Positions 19,104 to 28,869 of a DNA stretch of 64,000 nucleotides are shown in pieces (position 1 is the stretch's first letter; each line of letters begins with the position of its first letter). The DNA lies in NCBI GenBank assembly GCA_900142905.1, contig FSRV01000002.1, positions 930,001-994,000 on the forward strand. Direction: 5' to 3'. The position numbers and the translations under genes are program-made. The DNA is from Burkholderia sp. GAS332. Its GTDB lineage: Bacteria > Pseudomonadota > Gammaproteobacteria > Burkholderiales > Burkholderiaceae. The notes under the pieces are model-generated. The model saw only the letters and a program-made list of their open reading frames with translations, was not told the origin of the DNA and did not search any database.

Positions 19104-20660
19104 CTAAGCAGGTTGCCGCGTGGCGCGGGCAAAAATCGTGCGGTCGGCGAGCCACACCGCGAGCAGCGTGACGCCCATCAATGGGAAAACGATGCCGAGC
19201 AGAACGAGGCCGGTTTTCCAGCCACGCATCGGCGGCGCGGCGCGCTCGCGCGAGGGGGCGCCGAGCGAGCGCTGCGGCCGCCGTTTCCACCACATCACGC
19301 AGCCGGTCACGGCCATCCCCGCCAGCCCAAGCGAAATCACGGCGCAGAGAATCTGATTGGCGACGCCGAAGTAGCGGCCCATGTGCAAGGACGTCCCGTA
19401 CGACACGGCCTTCGACACAGCGCCGTAGTCGCCATAGCGGATGTCCTTCAGCACCGCGCCGCTGTATTGGTCGATGTACAGCGTGCGTTCGTCTTTCGGA
19501 TCGACGGGAAAGTACGAGACGGTGTAGACGCCCGTAGCGGACGTGGGCAGCACGATGTCGTAGCCGCTCGAGACACCGAGCGAGGCGACGAGCGCAACGA
19601 TGCGTCCGAGGGGCAGCGCTTGCGCTGCGTGTGCTTCGGCGGATTGCGGTACGGGGATGTTGCCGACCGCCCATGGTGTGAGCGGCAACGGCAGGTCGTC
19701 CATCACCATGCCCGGCATCGAATCCATGTTCGCTTCGTGGGCGCTGTGCTCAGCGTGTTCACCGTGCTCATCGTGGCTAGCGTGCGCTTCGTGCTCATCG
19801 TTTGATGCGTGGAAGCCGCGGGCCGATTGTGTTTCGGCACGCGCATCCGCAGTGCCCGCATGCTCACCGCCATGCATGCCTGGCAATACAGAGCGCAACG
19901 GCAAGCCGCCCCACGATCCCGGCGGCGCGCCAAGATTGGCGGCGGTCGCGAGCGCCTTGAACTGCTTACCCCATGAACCCGTCCACGGCAGACCGCTCAG
20001 CACGAATACGAGTGCGCCGAGCGCAAGCCAGATACCCATCACGGCGTGCAGGTTCTTCCACAGCGCGCGACCTTGTAGCGAGAACCGTGGCACCAGCGCC
20101 GCGCGTGCGGTGGTTTTCTCGCGCGGCCACCAGAGTGCGACGCCGGTGCCGATCATCACCAGCGTCCAGCACGCGGCCAACTCCATCAGCAATTCACCGG
20201 GTTTGCCGAGCAGCAGCTTGCGGTGAAGCATGCGGTCCACCTGCATGAAGCGGTGCTCGACGCTCAGCGTGCCCAATACTTCGCCGCTGTACGGGTTCAG
20301 ATAGACACTCTGTTTTTCACCGCCAGCGAGGCGAAAGATGAACTCGGTGCTGCGATCCGGTGCGCTCGCGATCGGGGCCGTCACCGCGCGCGCATCGGCC
20401 GGCATCGACGCGCGGGCTTTGGCAAGCAAGGCGTCTTCAGTCAGCCTGGGTGTGGCTTGCGGTTCGACGATCAACCGATGCGGGTAAAGCAGCGGCTCGA
20501 TCTGTGGCTGGAAGCAATACAGCGTGCCGGTGATCGCAAGCACCACCAGAAACGGCATCACAAAGAGGCCCGCGTAAAAGTGCCAGCGCCAGAGCGTCCG
20601 GTAGCCGGCGTTCGCAGCAGCCGTTGCCGAGGTCGTGCGTTGAGCGGTCGTGGTGGACAT
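19104..20660 (-). CDS. PepSY-associated membrane protein with His/Met-rich metal loop
   Basis: Inner-membrane protein of 518 residues with four main membrane segments (about 28-49, 158-178, 208-225 and two near the C-terminus) and PepSY-type periplasmic regions (YLNPYSGEVLG; LYIDQYSGAVLKD). Between residues 262 and 320 is a loop with ten His and five Met in an acidic background (DEHEAHASHDEHGEHAEH, then MDSMPGMVM), facing the periplasm by topology. Members often accompany TonB receptors and reduce or move iron or copper. The loop strongly suggests copper here. It lies 77 nt before the PCuAC gene and 152 nt after the receptor. Confidence 0.88.
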   Translation of the reverse strand: MSTTTAQRTTSATAAANAGYRTLWRWHFYAGLFVMPFLVVLAITGTLYCFQPQIEPLLYPHRLIVEPQATPRLTEDALLAKARASMPADARAVTAPIASAPDRSTEFIFRLAGGEKQSVYLNPYSGEVLGTLSVEHRFMQVDRMLHRKLLLGKPGELLMELAACWTLVMIGTGVALWWPREKTTARAALVPRFSLQGRALWKNLHAVMGIWLALGALVFVLSGLPWTGSWGKQFKALATAANLGAPPGSWGGLPLRSVLPGMHGGEHAGTADARAETQSARGFHASNDEHEAHASHDEHGEHAEHSAHEANMDSMPGMVMDDLPLPLTPWAVGNIPVPQSAEAHAAQALPLGRIVALVASLGVSSGYDIVLPTSATGVYTVSYFPVDPKDERTLYIDQYSGAVLKDIRYGDYGAVSKAVSYGTSLHMGRYFGVANQILCAVISLGLAGMAVTGCVMWWKRRPQRSLGAPSRERAAPPMRGWKTGLVLLGIVFPLMGVTLLAVWLADRTIFARATRQPA

Positions 20661-20812
20661 TCAATCCTCCTGAAGCAAAAATGGGTCGATCGGTTTGCGC
20701 AGCGATGCACGTGTTGGTTTGCAACTCGCCAGTGCCTTGAGTGCGAGGCGCACACCAGACGCACACCGGGCGCACACCTGGCGAGCGCAAACCACACATG
20801 CCAATCGCGTCT

Positions 20813-23191
20813 TCACATGCGCAGCTTCGCTTCGACGTAGAACGTGCGGCCCGGATACGGGTGATAGACGAAGTAGCGCTCGTCGAACAGGTTGTCCACG
20901 CCGATGCCGACCTCGCTCAGCTTGGTCGGCTTGAACGTAAACTTCGCATCTACCACCGTGTACGAACTGGTGCCGCCGAATACATCGGGATTCGTGTCGG
21001 TATTAGTGAGCGTGTTGTATTGGCGGCCGGAGTAGCGTGCGGCGAGCGTGAGCGCCGCGCGTTCGTCGATGTGATACGTTGCGGCGAGATTGACGCGCCA
21101 CAGCGGAATCCGATAGAAGTACTTGCCGACGGTTGCCGGGTTCTGCGCATTCGCGAGGATCTTCGACTGGGTGTACGCCACGCTCCCCAGCAGATCGAGA
21201 CCGCGTACCAACACATCCTGTCCCGAGTAGCTGGTTTCGACGCCACGCGAGCGCACCTTGCCGATGTTCTGGAAGTTCGTCACGTTCGGAATCACAGTCG
21301 TATCGGTCTGACTGAAGATCGTGTTCTTCACGTCGTCCTGAAACAGCGAGAAGCGGAACACGCCGTTCCAGTGTGCCCATTCGGCGGTCAGCTCTTTCGA
21401 GAGATCGTCTTCAGGCTTCAGATTCGGATTGTTGTTGATGATCGACGAGCCGTTGATTTGCCCCTGGAACAGCTCACCCACGGTCGGAAACCGATAGGCG
21501 CGGCCAATGGAGGCGCGCAAGATCAGATCGTCGGTGACATCGAACGACAACGAGGCCTTCGGCGAGAAGTGATGCTGGTTCGCGTCGCTGTACGGAATGG
21601 CCTTGCCGGGCAGCGCCTGCGAACCGCCGTAGGCTTGCCAGTCTTCGTACCGTACGCCGTAGACCAGTTTCCAGCGCGGCAGAAAGCGCCACGCATCCTG
21701 CGCGTACAGCGCCTGGGTCTGCGTCTTGCCCTTGAACGCATTCGCAAACGACGTGGCCGAGCCGTCGCGCCAGTTCAGCGTGTTGTAACTCTCGTTGTCG
21801 AGGAAGTAGTTGTCGTAGTGATAGCCGAAGCTCAACGCGTGATTCGTCAACCCCGCTTGCGGCGTGACGGGCGTGTAGGTGGTGCGCAGATCTAGCGTTT
21901 TCCAGCCGGTGCCGTCGCCGAAGATCACCGTGCCGGGGCCGTTGCCCGGCGCACCTGAATTCGCCGTGCGCGCCACGCTATTGCCGATGTCATAGTACGA
22001 AGCAACTGCTTCGCCGTTCCAGCCGGTGGCGTTGCGGGTCTTGAGCGTGAGCCCGTATAGCCAGTTCTCGCTGTGGCCGAGACTCGGGGCGAGGGCGGCG
22101 GCCGGAATCGTGTACTCGTAGCCGCCGATCGCGACCTTGCCGCTGTATACAGGGTTGCCGTTCGCGTCGCGCAGGAAACTCGACGTCGCGCTGTTATAGG
22201 TCTGGTGCCAGTAACCGACCGTGAAGGCAGCCTGCAGTGTCGGCGTGAAGTCGTACTGCATCTTCAGCTTGAACTGGTCCTGCACCGTGTGTTCGATCCC
22301 TTCGCCGTTCACGCCGAGCACCGCGGTCGGTGTATTGGTCTGGTTGTTATAGAAGGTCGCCCCGGTCACCGGCGTGTCACCGGCCTTCGCGGGCGTGCTG
22401 GACTTGGCGAGCGTGGCGAATTGAAGCGGCTGGCTCGTGTTCTCCAGGTGATTCACACCGAGGAAATACGAGAACTTCCCGATCCGGTCGCCGATCGAAG
22501 CGCTCGCTTCGCTGCCGTTGAAGTTCTGATTCACGCCGAACAGGCTGAAATGCTGGGTGAAGGCTTTGACGTCCGCATCGGCTTCGAACTTCGTCGGCAT
22601 GCGGGTGCTGATCAGTACCGTGGCGCCCAGCGAATTGCCCGGATAGAGCGCGGAAAACGGTCCATAGATCACGTCGACTTGCTGGATCTCGTCGGGAAAC
22701 ACCATCGACCAGCGCGGCGGAAACGAATAACTGTTGCCGAGCAGATTGCTGAGCAGCAGGCCGTCCGCATAGACGAGACCGCGCGCGCTCTGCGTGTTGC
22801 TGGTGCCGCGTACGGCGATGATCGAATTCAGATCGCCGATAAAGCGCTTGCGCACGGCAAGGTTCGGCATGTACTTCAGCACGTCTTCGGTGTTGACGAC
22901 GTTCCAGTTGTCGAACTGGTCGCGCGTCACGGTCTCGACTGAGGCCGGCAGGTTAGGGTCGACGGCGCGTGGCGCGGCGACGGCATTGGCGCTGACGCTG
23001 ACAGCAGGAAGCGTGGCTTCGGCGGGCGCGCTATCCGCGTGAGCCGGGGAGGCGATAAATGCCGGCACGAACGCCGGAACCAGGGCCGGAAGACAAGCGG
23101 GAAAAACCGACAGCGGCCGCCGACCGGATGCAATACGCCGAGCGCCGCGGCGGGCGCAAAAGGGCAGCCTTCGCAGAGCGAAGTTGAACAT
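20813..23191 (-). CDS. TonB-dependent outer-membrane receptor, probably copper (OprC/NosA-like)
   Basis: Outer-membrane gated channel of 792 residues. A long signal region (to SPAHA, about residue 53) precedes a plug domain (NTEDVLKYMPNLAVRKRF, IAVRGTS, VDVIYGPFSALYPGNSLG) and a 22-strand barrel ending YPGRTFYVEAKLRM with the usual C-terminal aromatic pattern. The substrate is inferred from neighbours (PCuAC, bufferin, His-rich PepSY), which all bind copper; a siderophore substrate is not excluded. No ferric-siderophore biosynthesis genes are nearby. Confidence 0.9.
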   Translation of the reverse strand: MFNFALRRLPFCARRGARRIASGRRPLSVFPACLPALVPAFVPAFIASPAHADSAPAEATLPAVSVSANAVAAPRAVDPNLPASVETVTRDQFDNWNVVNTEDVLKYMPNLAVRKRFIGDLNSIIAVRGTSNTQSARGLVYADGLLLSNLLGNSYSFPPRWSMVFPDEIQQVDVIYGPFSALYPGNSLGATVLISTRMPTKFEADADVKAFTQHFSLFGVNQNFNGSEASASIGDRIGKFSYFLGVNHLENTSQPLQFATLAKSSTPAKAGDTPVTGATFYNNQTNTPTAVLGVNGEGIEHTVQDQFKLKMQYDFTPTLQAAFTVGYWHQTYNSATSSFLRDANGNPVYSGKVAIGGYEYTIPAAALAPSLGHSENWLYGLTLKTRNATGWNGEAVASYYDIGNSVARTANSGAPGNGPGTVIFGDGTGWKTLDLRTTYTPVTPQAGLTNHALSFGYHYDNYFLDNESYNTLNWRDGSATSFANAFKGKTQTQALYAQDAWRFLPRWKLVYGVRYEDWQAYGGSQALPGKAIPYSDANQHHFSPKASLSFDVTDDLILRASIGRAYRFPTVGELFQGQINGSSIINNNPNLKPEDDLSKELTAEWAHWNGVFRFSLFQDDVKNTIFSQTDTTVIPNVTNFQNIGKVRSRGVETSYSGQDVLVRGLDLLGSVAYTQSKILANAQNPATVGKYFYRIPLWRVNLAATYHIDERAALTLAARYSGRQYNTLTNTDTNPDVFGGTSSYTVVDAKFTFKPTKLSEVGIGVDNLFDERYFVYHPYPGRTFYVEAKLRM

Positions 23192-23274
23192 GAACGTTTC
23201 CTTGATGCATTGAACAGGCGATCGCGCGCCCCCTCAACGGGTGCGACAAGATGCGCGATCAGGAACAACAGCGA

Positions 23275-23676
23275 TCAGGAAACGGCTGGCGGGTCTCTTG
23301 GGCGTCCGGACGGGAACGCGCCGAGCGGCGTGAAGCGGGTGGAGAGGGCGGGCGGCGCGGTGCCCGCCAGCGCGAGCGCGGCGGGCGGTTCGACGGCCGC
23401 GACGCTCGGCATGGCGACGTGATGTTCGAGCAGATGGCAGTAGCCGCATGCGCCGAAGGCGTCGTCGTGGCTGAGATGGACCGGCGCCGGGCTGGCCGGC
23501 GTGGACTGGCTCGCGAGGCTCTGGTTGGGTGGTTGTAGCGCCGAACAGAGCGCGGCGTAGGGCTCGTGCGCGCGGTTCGATACCAGCATCTGACTCACGA
23601 CCGGCGCGAACACGACGAGCCACATGGCGATCAGGCCAAGCCATGCGGTCATGCGGTTGCGGGAGCGTGGAGTCAT
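23275..23676 (-). CDS. DUF2946 family small membrane protein
   Basis: Protein of 133 residues. One N-terminal membrane helix (MTAWLGLIAMWLVVFAPVVS) is followed by a periplasmic part with HLSHDDAFGACGYCHLLEHH, a CxxC/His cluster suited to metal binding. DUF2946 genes are commonly found before copper-related TonB receptors. First gene of the copper run, 83 nt before the receptor. The function of the family is not established. Start chosen at ATG 23676; upstream in-frame codons lack family similarity. Confidence 0.8.
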   Translation of the reverse strand: MTPRSRNRMTAWLGLIAMWLVVFAPVVSQMLVSNRAHEPYAALCSALQPPNQSLASQSTPASPAPVHLSHDDAFGACGYCHLLEHHVAMPSVAAVEPPAALALAGTAPPALSTRFTPLGAFPSGRPRDPPAVS

Positions 23677-23952
23677 GTTGGGTGAACGTAAAGACGCGGG
23701 CGATTCTAGCATTGCCGCGCATTCTTTTCTCGTGTGATTCCGTTTATAGCGGTGGATTAGAAGCCCGAAACCCGCTCATTTCCGGGCGTTAGCGCGCGAC
23801 CGTTTCCCGTAAGCTGCGTGGTACATGTCCCGCTTTCCCTGTCGGCGCTTCGACCCACCTGCGCAGATGCGCAGAGACGTGAGGTACCGCACAGGGCGCG
23901 AAACACGCGATTGATCCGGCCTTCACGCCGTCGACCCCAGCTAACACGACTC

Positions 23953-26124
23953 ATGACATCCACGCCGATGCCCGCATCCTCGATAACCGACATCAATCAG
24001 CGGGCAGCGTCGCTCTGCTCAGCGGGCCAATTCGCCGAGGCCTGGTCGTTGGTGAAGCCGATCCTCGAGGCGCAGGCCGACGTCGCGGACGACGCTCGGG
24101 CCGACACGTTGAATATTGCGGGGGCCTGTTCGTACGGCTTGCGCATTCTTCCGGACGCGGAAAACTATTGGCGCCAATGTCTGCGCGTCAAACCCGGCTA
24201 CGCTGAGGTATATAGCAGTCTCGGCATGCTGCTCAAATCGGACGGGCGTCTGTCGGCCGCCAAGGCGGTCTATCGGCAACTGGTCGCGCTGCGGCCCGGT
24301 CAAGCCGACGCGCATCACAATCTGGGCACCGTGCTCCACGGAATGGGCTACAAGGACGAGGCGGAGGCGGCGTATCGTCAGGCAGTCGCGATCTGCCCCG
24401 ACTACCCCCACGCGCACTACAACCGGGCCATCGTGTTGCACGAACTGCGCCGGCTGCAAGAAGCCGAAGTGGCCTATCGCCAGGCGCTGATCGGGCTGCC
24501 GCACCATGCCGAGGCGCACAACAACCTGGGCAACGTGCTCATGGAACTCGGCCGTGTTGCCGACGCGGACGCCGCGTACCGGCAGGCGCTGACCATCAAG
24601 CCCCAGTATCCCGAGGCGCTCAATAACCTCGGCGGCGCGCTGAAGGCCGCGCATCGCCTGCCTGAAGCCGAACTGGCTTGCCGGCTCGCGCTGGCCATTC
24701 GCCCGGACTACGCGGAGGCGCACCTCAATCTGGGTGCGGTGCTGGCCGATCTCAAGCGTCTGCCCGAAGCTGAAGCGGCCTACCGGGCCGCCATCTCGCA
24801 TCGCCCGGACTATGCGGAGGCGCACTACAACCTCGGCCTCGCACTGTCCAACCTCGAACGTCTGCCCGAGGCCGAAATGGCTTACCGGGAGGCGCTTCGC
24901 TTTCGACCCGACATCGTCCAGGCACACAACAATCTTGGCGGCGTGCTTCGTCTGCTCGACCGTTTTCCCGAAGCCCTCGAGGCCTTCGCGCAAGCGCTCG
25001 CGCTCCGTCCCGACATGGCCGAGGCGCACTACAACCTCGCGACCGCGCTGGCTCAACTCAAGCGGCTGCCTGAAGCCGAAGCCGCTTACCTTCGGGCGCT
25101 CGCGTTACGCCCCGACTACCGCGAGGCCCGATTCGGTCTGGCCGTTTTGATGCTCGGCATGGGCCGGTTCGAAGAGGGCTGGCGCTTGTATGAGTGCCGT
25201 TACCAACAGCCGGGTTTCGTGCATCAGAAGACGCACGCCATGTTGAACTGTCCGCAGTGGCAGGGCGACACGCTCGCCGGCAAGTCCCTGCTGGTCTGGC
25301 AGGAAGACGGGCTCGGCGATATGGTTCAATTCAGCCGCTATTTCCCCCTGCTCAAGGCGCAAGGGGCCGCGCATATCGCCTTTGCGTGTGCGCCGGCTTT
25401 ACACAGGTTGATGGCGTCGGTGGAGGGTGTCGATGCCGTGCTCGATCACAACGCGGCACTGGCTCGCGTGGCCGCCTCCACCTACGACTGCTGGACTAGT
25501 CTGTTGAGCGCGCCCATGCACTTGCGCACGACGGTGGACACGATTCCGCGCGCGGTTCGCCTCGTGGCTGAGCCGTCGCTCGTCGAAAAGTGGCGGCCGA
25601 TGCTCGAGACCATGGCGCGTGGCCGCAAAATCGGGCTGGTCTGGAAGGGCAATGCGAAACACCATAACGATGCGAACCGGTCGATACCCACGCTGGCCAC
25701 GCTCGCGCCGCTCTGGAGCGTGCCGGCGCTGAGCTTTGTGAGCCTGCAAAAAGGCCAGGGCGAGGACGAGGCGCACAACCCGCCCGCCGGTCAGTCGCTG
25801 CTTGAGCTCGGTTCGGCGGTGAACGATTTCTCGGACAGTGCCGCGATCATCGCGCAACTCGATCTCGTGATTTGCGTGGATACGTCCATGGCGCATCTGG
25901 CCGCATCGCTGGGCAAACCGTGCTGGGTGATGCTGCCGGAGAAAGACATCGACTGGCGCTGGATGCACGAGCGCAGCGATTCGCCGTGGTATCCGGACGC
26001 GTTGCGGCTGTTCCGCCGGGCGGCGGGCGAAGGCTGGTCCGTGACGGTTGAGCGGGTGAGACAGGCGTGTGTGGAGCGATTCTCCGCTGCGGATACCACC
26101 GGATTCTGCAGCGCTAAAAAATAA
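23953..26124 (+). CDS. TPR-repeat protein with C-terminal GT9-like glycosyltransferase domain
   Basis: Protein of 723 residues. Residues of about 40-420 are roughly eleven 34-residue TPR units (AEAHYNLGLALSNLERLPEAE type). From about 430 a region resembling ADP-heptose LPS heptosyltransferases (GT9) follows: WQGDTLAGKSLLVWQEDGLGD, RKIGLVWKGN, DLVICVDTSMAHLAASLGKP. Such fusions may glycosylate proteins or surface polymers; substrates are unproven. No signal peptide. The start ATG at 23953 has a poor ribosome-binding site. The 3' end overlaps the convergent acetyltransferase gene by 11 nt. Confidence 0.85.
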   Translation: MTSTPMPASSITDINQRAASLCSAGQFAEAWSLVKPILEAQADVADDARADTLNIAGACSYGLRILPDAENYWRQCLRVKPGYAEVYSSLGMLLKSDGRLSAAKAVYRQLVALRPGQADAHHNLGTVLHGMGYKDEAEAAYRQAVAICPDYPHAHYNRAIVLHELRRLQEAEVAYRQALIGLPHHAEAHNNLGNVLMELGRVADADAAYRQALTIKPQYPEALNNLGGALKAAHRLPEAELACRLALAIRPDYAEAHLNLGAVLADLKRLPEAEAAYRAAISHRPDYAEAHYNLGLALSNLERLPEAEMAYREALRFRPDIVQAHNNLGGVLRLLDRFPEALEAFAQALALRPDMAEAHYNLATALAQLKRLPEAEAAYLRALALRPDYREARFGLAVLMLGMGRFEEGWRLYECRYQQPGFVHQKTHAMLNCPQWQGDTLAGKSLLVWQEDGLGDMVQFSRYFPLLKAQGAAHIAFACAPALHRLMASVEGVDAVLDHNAALARVAASTYDCWTSLLSAPMHLRTTVDTIPRAVRLVAEPSLVEKWRPMLETMARGRKIGLVWKGNAKHHNDANRSIPTLATLAPLWSVPALSFVSLQKGQGEDEAHNPPAGQSLLELGSAVNDFSDSAAIIAQLDLVICVDTSMAHLAASLGKPCWVMLPEKDIDWRWMHERSDSPWYPDALRLFRRAAGEGWSVTVERVRQACVERFSAADTTGFCSAKK

Positions 26125-26572
26125 TTTTGTAACCCTCGTGACTCGCAACGAAGCCGAGTTTTTCATAGAACCGGTGCGCGTCCGGGCGGCCCTTGTCGGT
26201 TGTGAGTTGCACGATTGCGCAGCCGCGTGATTTGCATTCGGCAATTGCCCATTCGAACATGTGCTGGCCGATGCCCGTGCTGCGGTACGCTCCTGCGATC
26301 CGAACGGCTTCGATCTGCCCGCGCCATGCACCTCGGCGAGCGATGCCGGGTATGAACGACAGTTGCAGTGTGCCGATCACGGCCTCCCCGTCGACGGCAA
26401 CAACGAGGCGCTGATTCGAGTCCGCTTCAATGGCCTTGAACGCGGCCACATAGTGTTCATCCGGCGGGTTGCTCACCGTCTCGCGCTGGCTGCCAAGCTT
26501 GTCGTCCGCCAACAGGCCGATGATGGCAGGAAGATCGGCGAATACCGCGATCCTGAAGGTGACGTGTTCCAT
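26114..26572 (-). CDS. GNAT family N-acetyltransferase
   Basis: Acetyl-CoA-dependent acetyltransferase of 152 residues. The GNAT core is visible: RIAGAYRSTGIGQHMFEWA (acetyl-CoA pyrophosphate loop of Q/RxxGxG/A type) and the C-terminal TTDKGRPDAHRFYEKLGF segment. The substrate is unknown. Start at ATG 26572; a TTG at 26611 in frame is a less likely start. Convergent with and overlapping the TPR gene end. Confidence 0.88.
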   Translation of the reverse strand: MEHVTFRIAVFADLPAIIGLLADDKLGSQRETVSNPPDEHYVAAFKAIEADSNQRLVVAVDGEAVIGTLQLSFIPGIARRGAWRGQIEAVRIAGAYRSTGIGQHMFEWAIAECKSRGCAIVQLTTDKGRPDAHRFYEKLGFVASHEGYKIIF

Positions 26573-26662
26573 GGTGGAGTCGTGGGTCGTGCTGCTATGA
26601 GGGGAGGACAAAGTATAGCGCCAAGCCTCAAAGCCGCCCGGAATTGAATGTCTTCCGATTCC

Positions 26663-27643
26663 TCATTTGACCCGCTGCCCACGCTTGCGGCCCGCTTGCG
26701 CCGAAGCGTGGAACTGGCTCTCGGTCGCCTCGATCGCGTGGCCGAGGAACTGCAGGAACATGCTCATTGCGACGGTCGTGGTCAGGTCAGATCGTTGATA
26801 AAGACAACTGAACGACTTCGCGCCGGCATCGGCGAGCGGCGTCCACGCGAGCTTGCGTTGCGTCACGTCCTCCGCCACGTTCTCCGCAATCAGGAAGCCG
26901 ATACCGACATCGTCCGCGATAAGCCGGCGCACCATCGAAACCGAACTCGTTTCCACTAGCGGACGTGCTTTGCGTTGCTCCCGATGGTCGATCTGATCCA
27001 CCATGGCCCGCAGCTCCGTATCCGGTGTCATGAGGATGAGTGGGTAGTCGAGACAGTCGCGCAGTCGGGGCCGCTTGCCGAGTTTGGTCAGCGGATGCCC
27101 AGGCGGCGTGACGAGCCCGAGGTGCTGCGAGAAAGCGCGCACTTCTACTACACCTGGCGGCGGCTTGCGACGCAGCCCATAGCCGATGTCCGCTTCGCCG
27201 GTCTCCACCCATTTGAGGATGCTTTCGCCATTGCCCGAGCGCACGCTGTAAGTCACCCCCGGATAGCTTGTCATCGCCGCCTGAATGGCGTCCGGCACCA
27301 ACTGCTCGGCCGACGAAGGCGACACCGCCAGGTTGATATGTCCGCGACGCAGCGAGCGCAGGTCTTCCACCTGAGTCATCGCGTTATCGAAATCGCGCTG
27401 CCCGCGCCGCACCGCAGCAATGATGATTTCGCCGGCCGTGGTGAGTTGCATGCCGCGCGGCAAACGGTCGAAGAGCGGCGAGCCGACTTGCTCTTCCAGG
27501 TTGAGGATTTGCTGGTGCACCGCGGCAGCGGTCAGGTGCAGCGAGTCGGCCGCTTTGCGGATCGAACCGCGCCTGACAACTTCGTCGAAACAACGGAATG
27601 TCTGCGATATTGGACGCATAAATTGACCGTATAGTTTTTCCAT
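26663..27643 (-). CDS. LysR-family transcriptional regulator
   Basis: Regulator of 326 residues. N-terminal winged helix-turn-helix (TFRCFDEVVRRGSIRKAADS, then QQILNLEEQVGSPLFDR) and a C-terminal periplasmic-binding-like effector domain. The ATG at 27619 (MRPISQTF) is an equally possible start. It is divergent from the arylsulfotransferase-permease-porin run beginning at 27724, so it probably regulates that operon; the 80-nt gap is the likely operator region. Confidence 0.9.
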   Translation of the reverse strand: MEKLYGQFMRPISQTFRCFDEVVRRGSIRKAADSLHLTAAAVHQQILNLEEQVGSPLFDRLPRGMQLTTAGEIIIAAVRRGQRDFDNAMTQVEDLRSLRRGHINLAVSPSSAEQLVPDAIQAAMTSYPGVTYSVRSGNGESILKWVETGEADIGYGLRRKPPPGVVEVRAFSQHLGLVTPPGHPLTKLGKRPRLRDCLDYPLILMTPDTELRAMVDQIDHREQRKARPLVETSSVSMVRRLIADDVGIGFLIAENVAEDVTQRKLAWTPLADAGAKSFSCLYQRSDLTTTVAMSMFLQFLGHAIEATESQFHASAQAGRKRGQRVK

Positions 27644-27723
27644 ACGGGCCGTAAAGAATAATCAGGTTTTATTGACGGGTCGGATAGCCTAGATTTCGCT
27701 TCATCATCTTAACGGAGCGAACC

Positions 27724-28839
27724 GTGACCACGACAGTCGATCAAATTACTCAACGGCGCCGCGGCGTCGGTCTCATCGCCCACGACCCCAGGGTTTCATT
27801 CGGCGGGTATACGCTGATTGCACCGCAAACGGCAGGCGGCCACGTCTATCTCATCGATATCGACGGCACAGTCGTTCACGAGTGGAAGATGCCGGTGCGG
27901 GCCGGACGCCACGCTGTGATTCTTGCCAACGGCAATCTCGGCTACAACGGCAGCCACGCGAAATCGGAAAACCGTTACGCGCCGTGGTCGATGTGGCATG
28001 GCGGCGATTTCTCCGAAGTCACCCCTGAAGGCGAGGTGGTCTGGCATTACGAAGATCCGGCGCATCACCATGACGCGCAGTGGCTCGCCAACGGCAATCT
28101 GCTTTACGCCGCGTGCGCGCCCGTGCCGGCGGGTTTTGCCGAGCGCGTGCCGGGTGGCACGGCGCACGGTCCTGAAGAAGTCATGTATGCCGACGTGATC
28201 CGCGAAGTGAATCGCGCGGGCGAGCTGGTGTGGGAATGGAAGGCGTGGGAGCACCTGAAGCCCGAGGACTTTCCGATCGCGCCCGGCTTCGGCCGGTATC
28301 ACTGGCCGCTCGTGAACGGGCTCGGCGTGAATGCGAAGGGCGAGGTGCTGATGAGTCTGCGCACCACGTCGGGCATCATCGCTGTCGACCGCAAGACCGG
28401 CGGCGTCACGATGCATATTCCGCCGAGCGTGGTGTCGCATCAGCACGCACCTGTCGCGCTGGCCAACGGCAACATCCTCACGTTCGACAACGGCAATTTC
28501 CGCACCGGCGCGCACGTGGCTTTCTCTCGCGTGCTCGAGATCGATCCCTCGAACAACGAGGTGGTCTGGTCGTACGCCGACGACATGGTGAATGCGTTCT
28601 ACAGCGCCTTCATGGGCAACGCGCAGCGGCTCGCGAACGGCAACACGCACGTCACCGAGTCGGCGACCGGCCGGCTCTTCGAAGTGACGCCCGCGGGCGA
28701 GGTGGTGTGGGAATACGTGATTCCCTGGTTCGGCGAGTACCCGGACGAAGCGGCGCGCAAAACCGGCCCCGGCCAGTTGAACAGCGTCTTCCAGACCTTC
28801 CGCTACAGCCGCGAGCAGTTGCCGTGGCTGCGCGCCTGA
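27724..28839 (+). CDS. Arylsulfotransferase-like (ASST) beta-propeller protein
   Basis: Protein of 371 residues with repeated propeller blades (VYLIDIDGTVVHEWKMP, EVVWHYEDPAHHHDAQWLANGN, NGNTHVTESATGRLFEVTP). This is the pattern of the arylsulfotransferase group, which moves sulfate between phenols. No signal peptide is present, unlike classical periplasmic ASST, so a cytoplasmic role or a distinct reaction is likely. Conserved His residues appear in AHHHDAQW and SHQHAPVAL. GGAG lies before the ATG. It is followed after 30 nt by a nucleobase permease. Confidence 0.75.
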   Translation: MTTTVDQITQRRRGVGLIAHDPRVSFGGYTLIAPQTAGGHVYLIDIDGTVVHEWKMPVRAGRHAVILANGNLGYNGSHAKSENRYAPWSMWHGGDFSEVTPEGEVVWHYEDPAHHHDAQWLANGNLLYAACAPVPAGFAERVPGGTAHGPEEVMYADVIREVNRAGELVWEWKAWEHLKPEDFPIAPGFGRYHWPLVNGLGVNAKGEVLMSLRTTSGIIAVDRKTGGVTMHIPPSVVSHQHAPVALANGNILTFDNGNFRTGAHVAFSRVLEIDPSNNEVVWSYADDMVNAFYSAFMGNAQRLANGNTHVTESATGRLFEVTPAGEVVWEYVIPWFGEYPDEAARKTGPGQLNSVFQTFRYSREQLPWLRA

Positions 28840-28869
28840 ACGCCGCGTTTTCGAACCCTCGGGGGTAAC

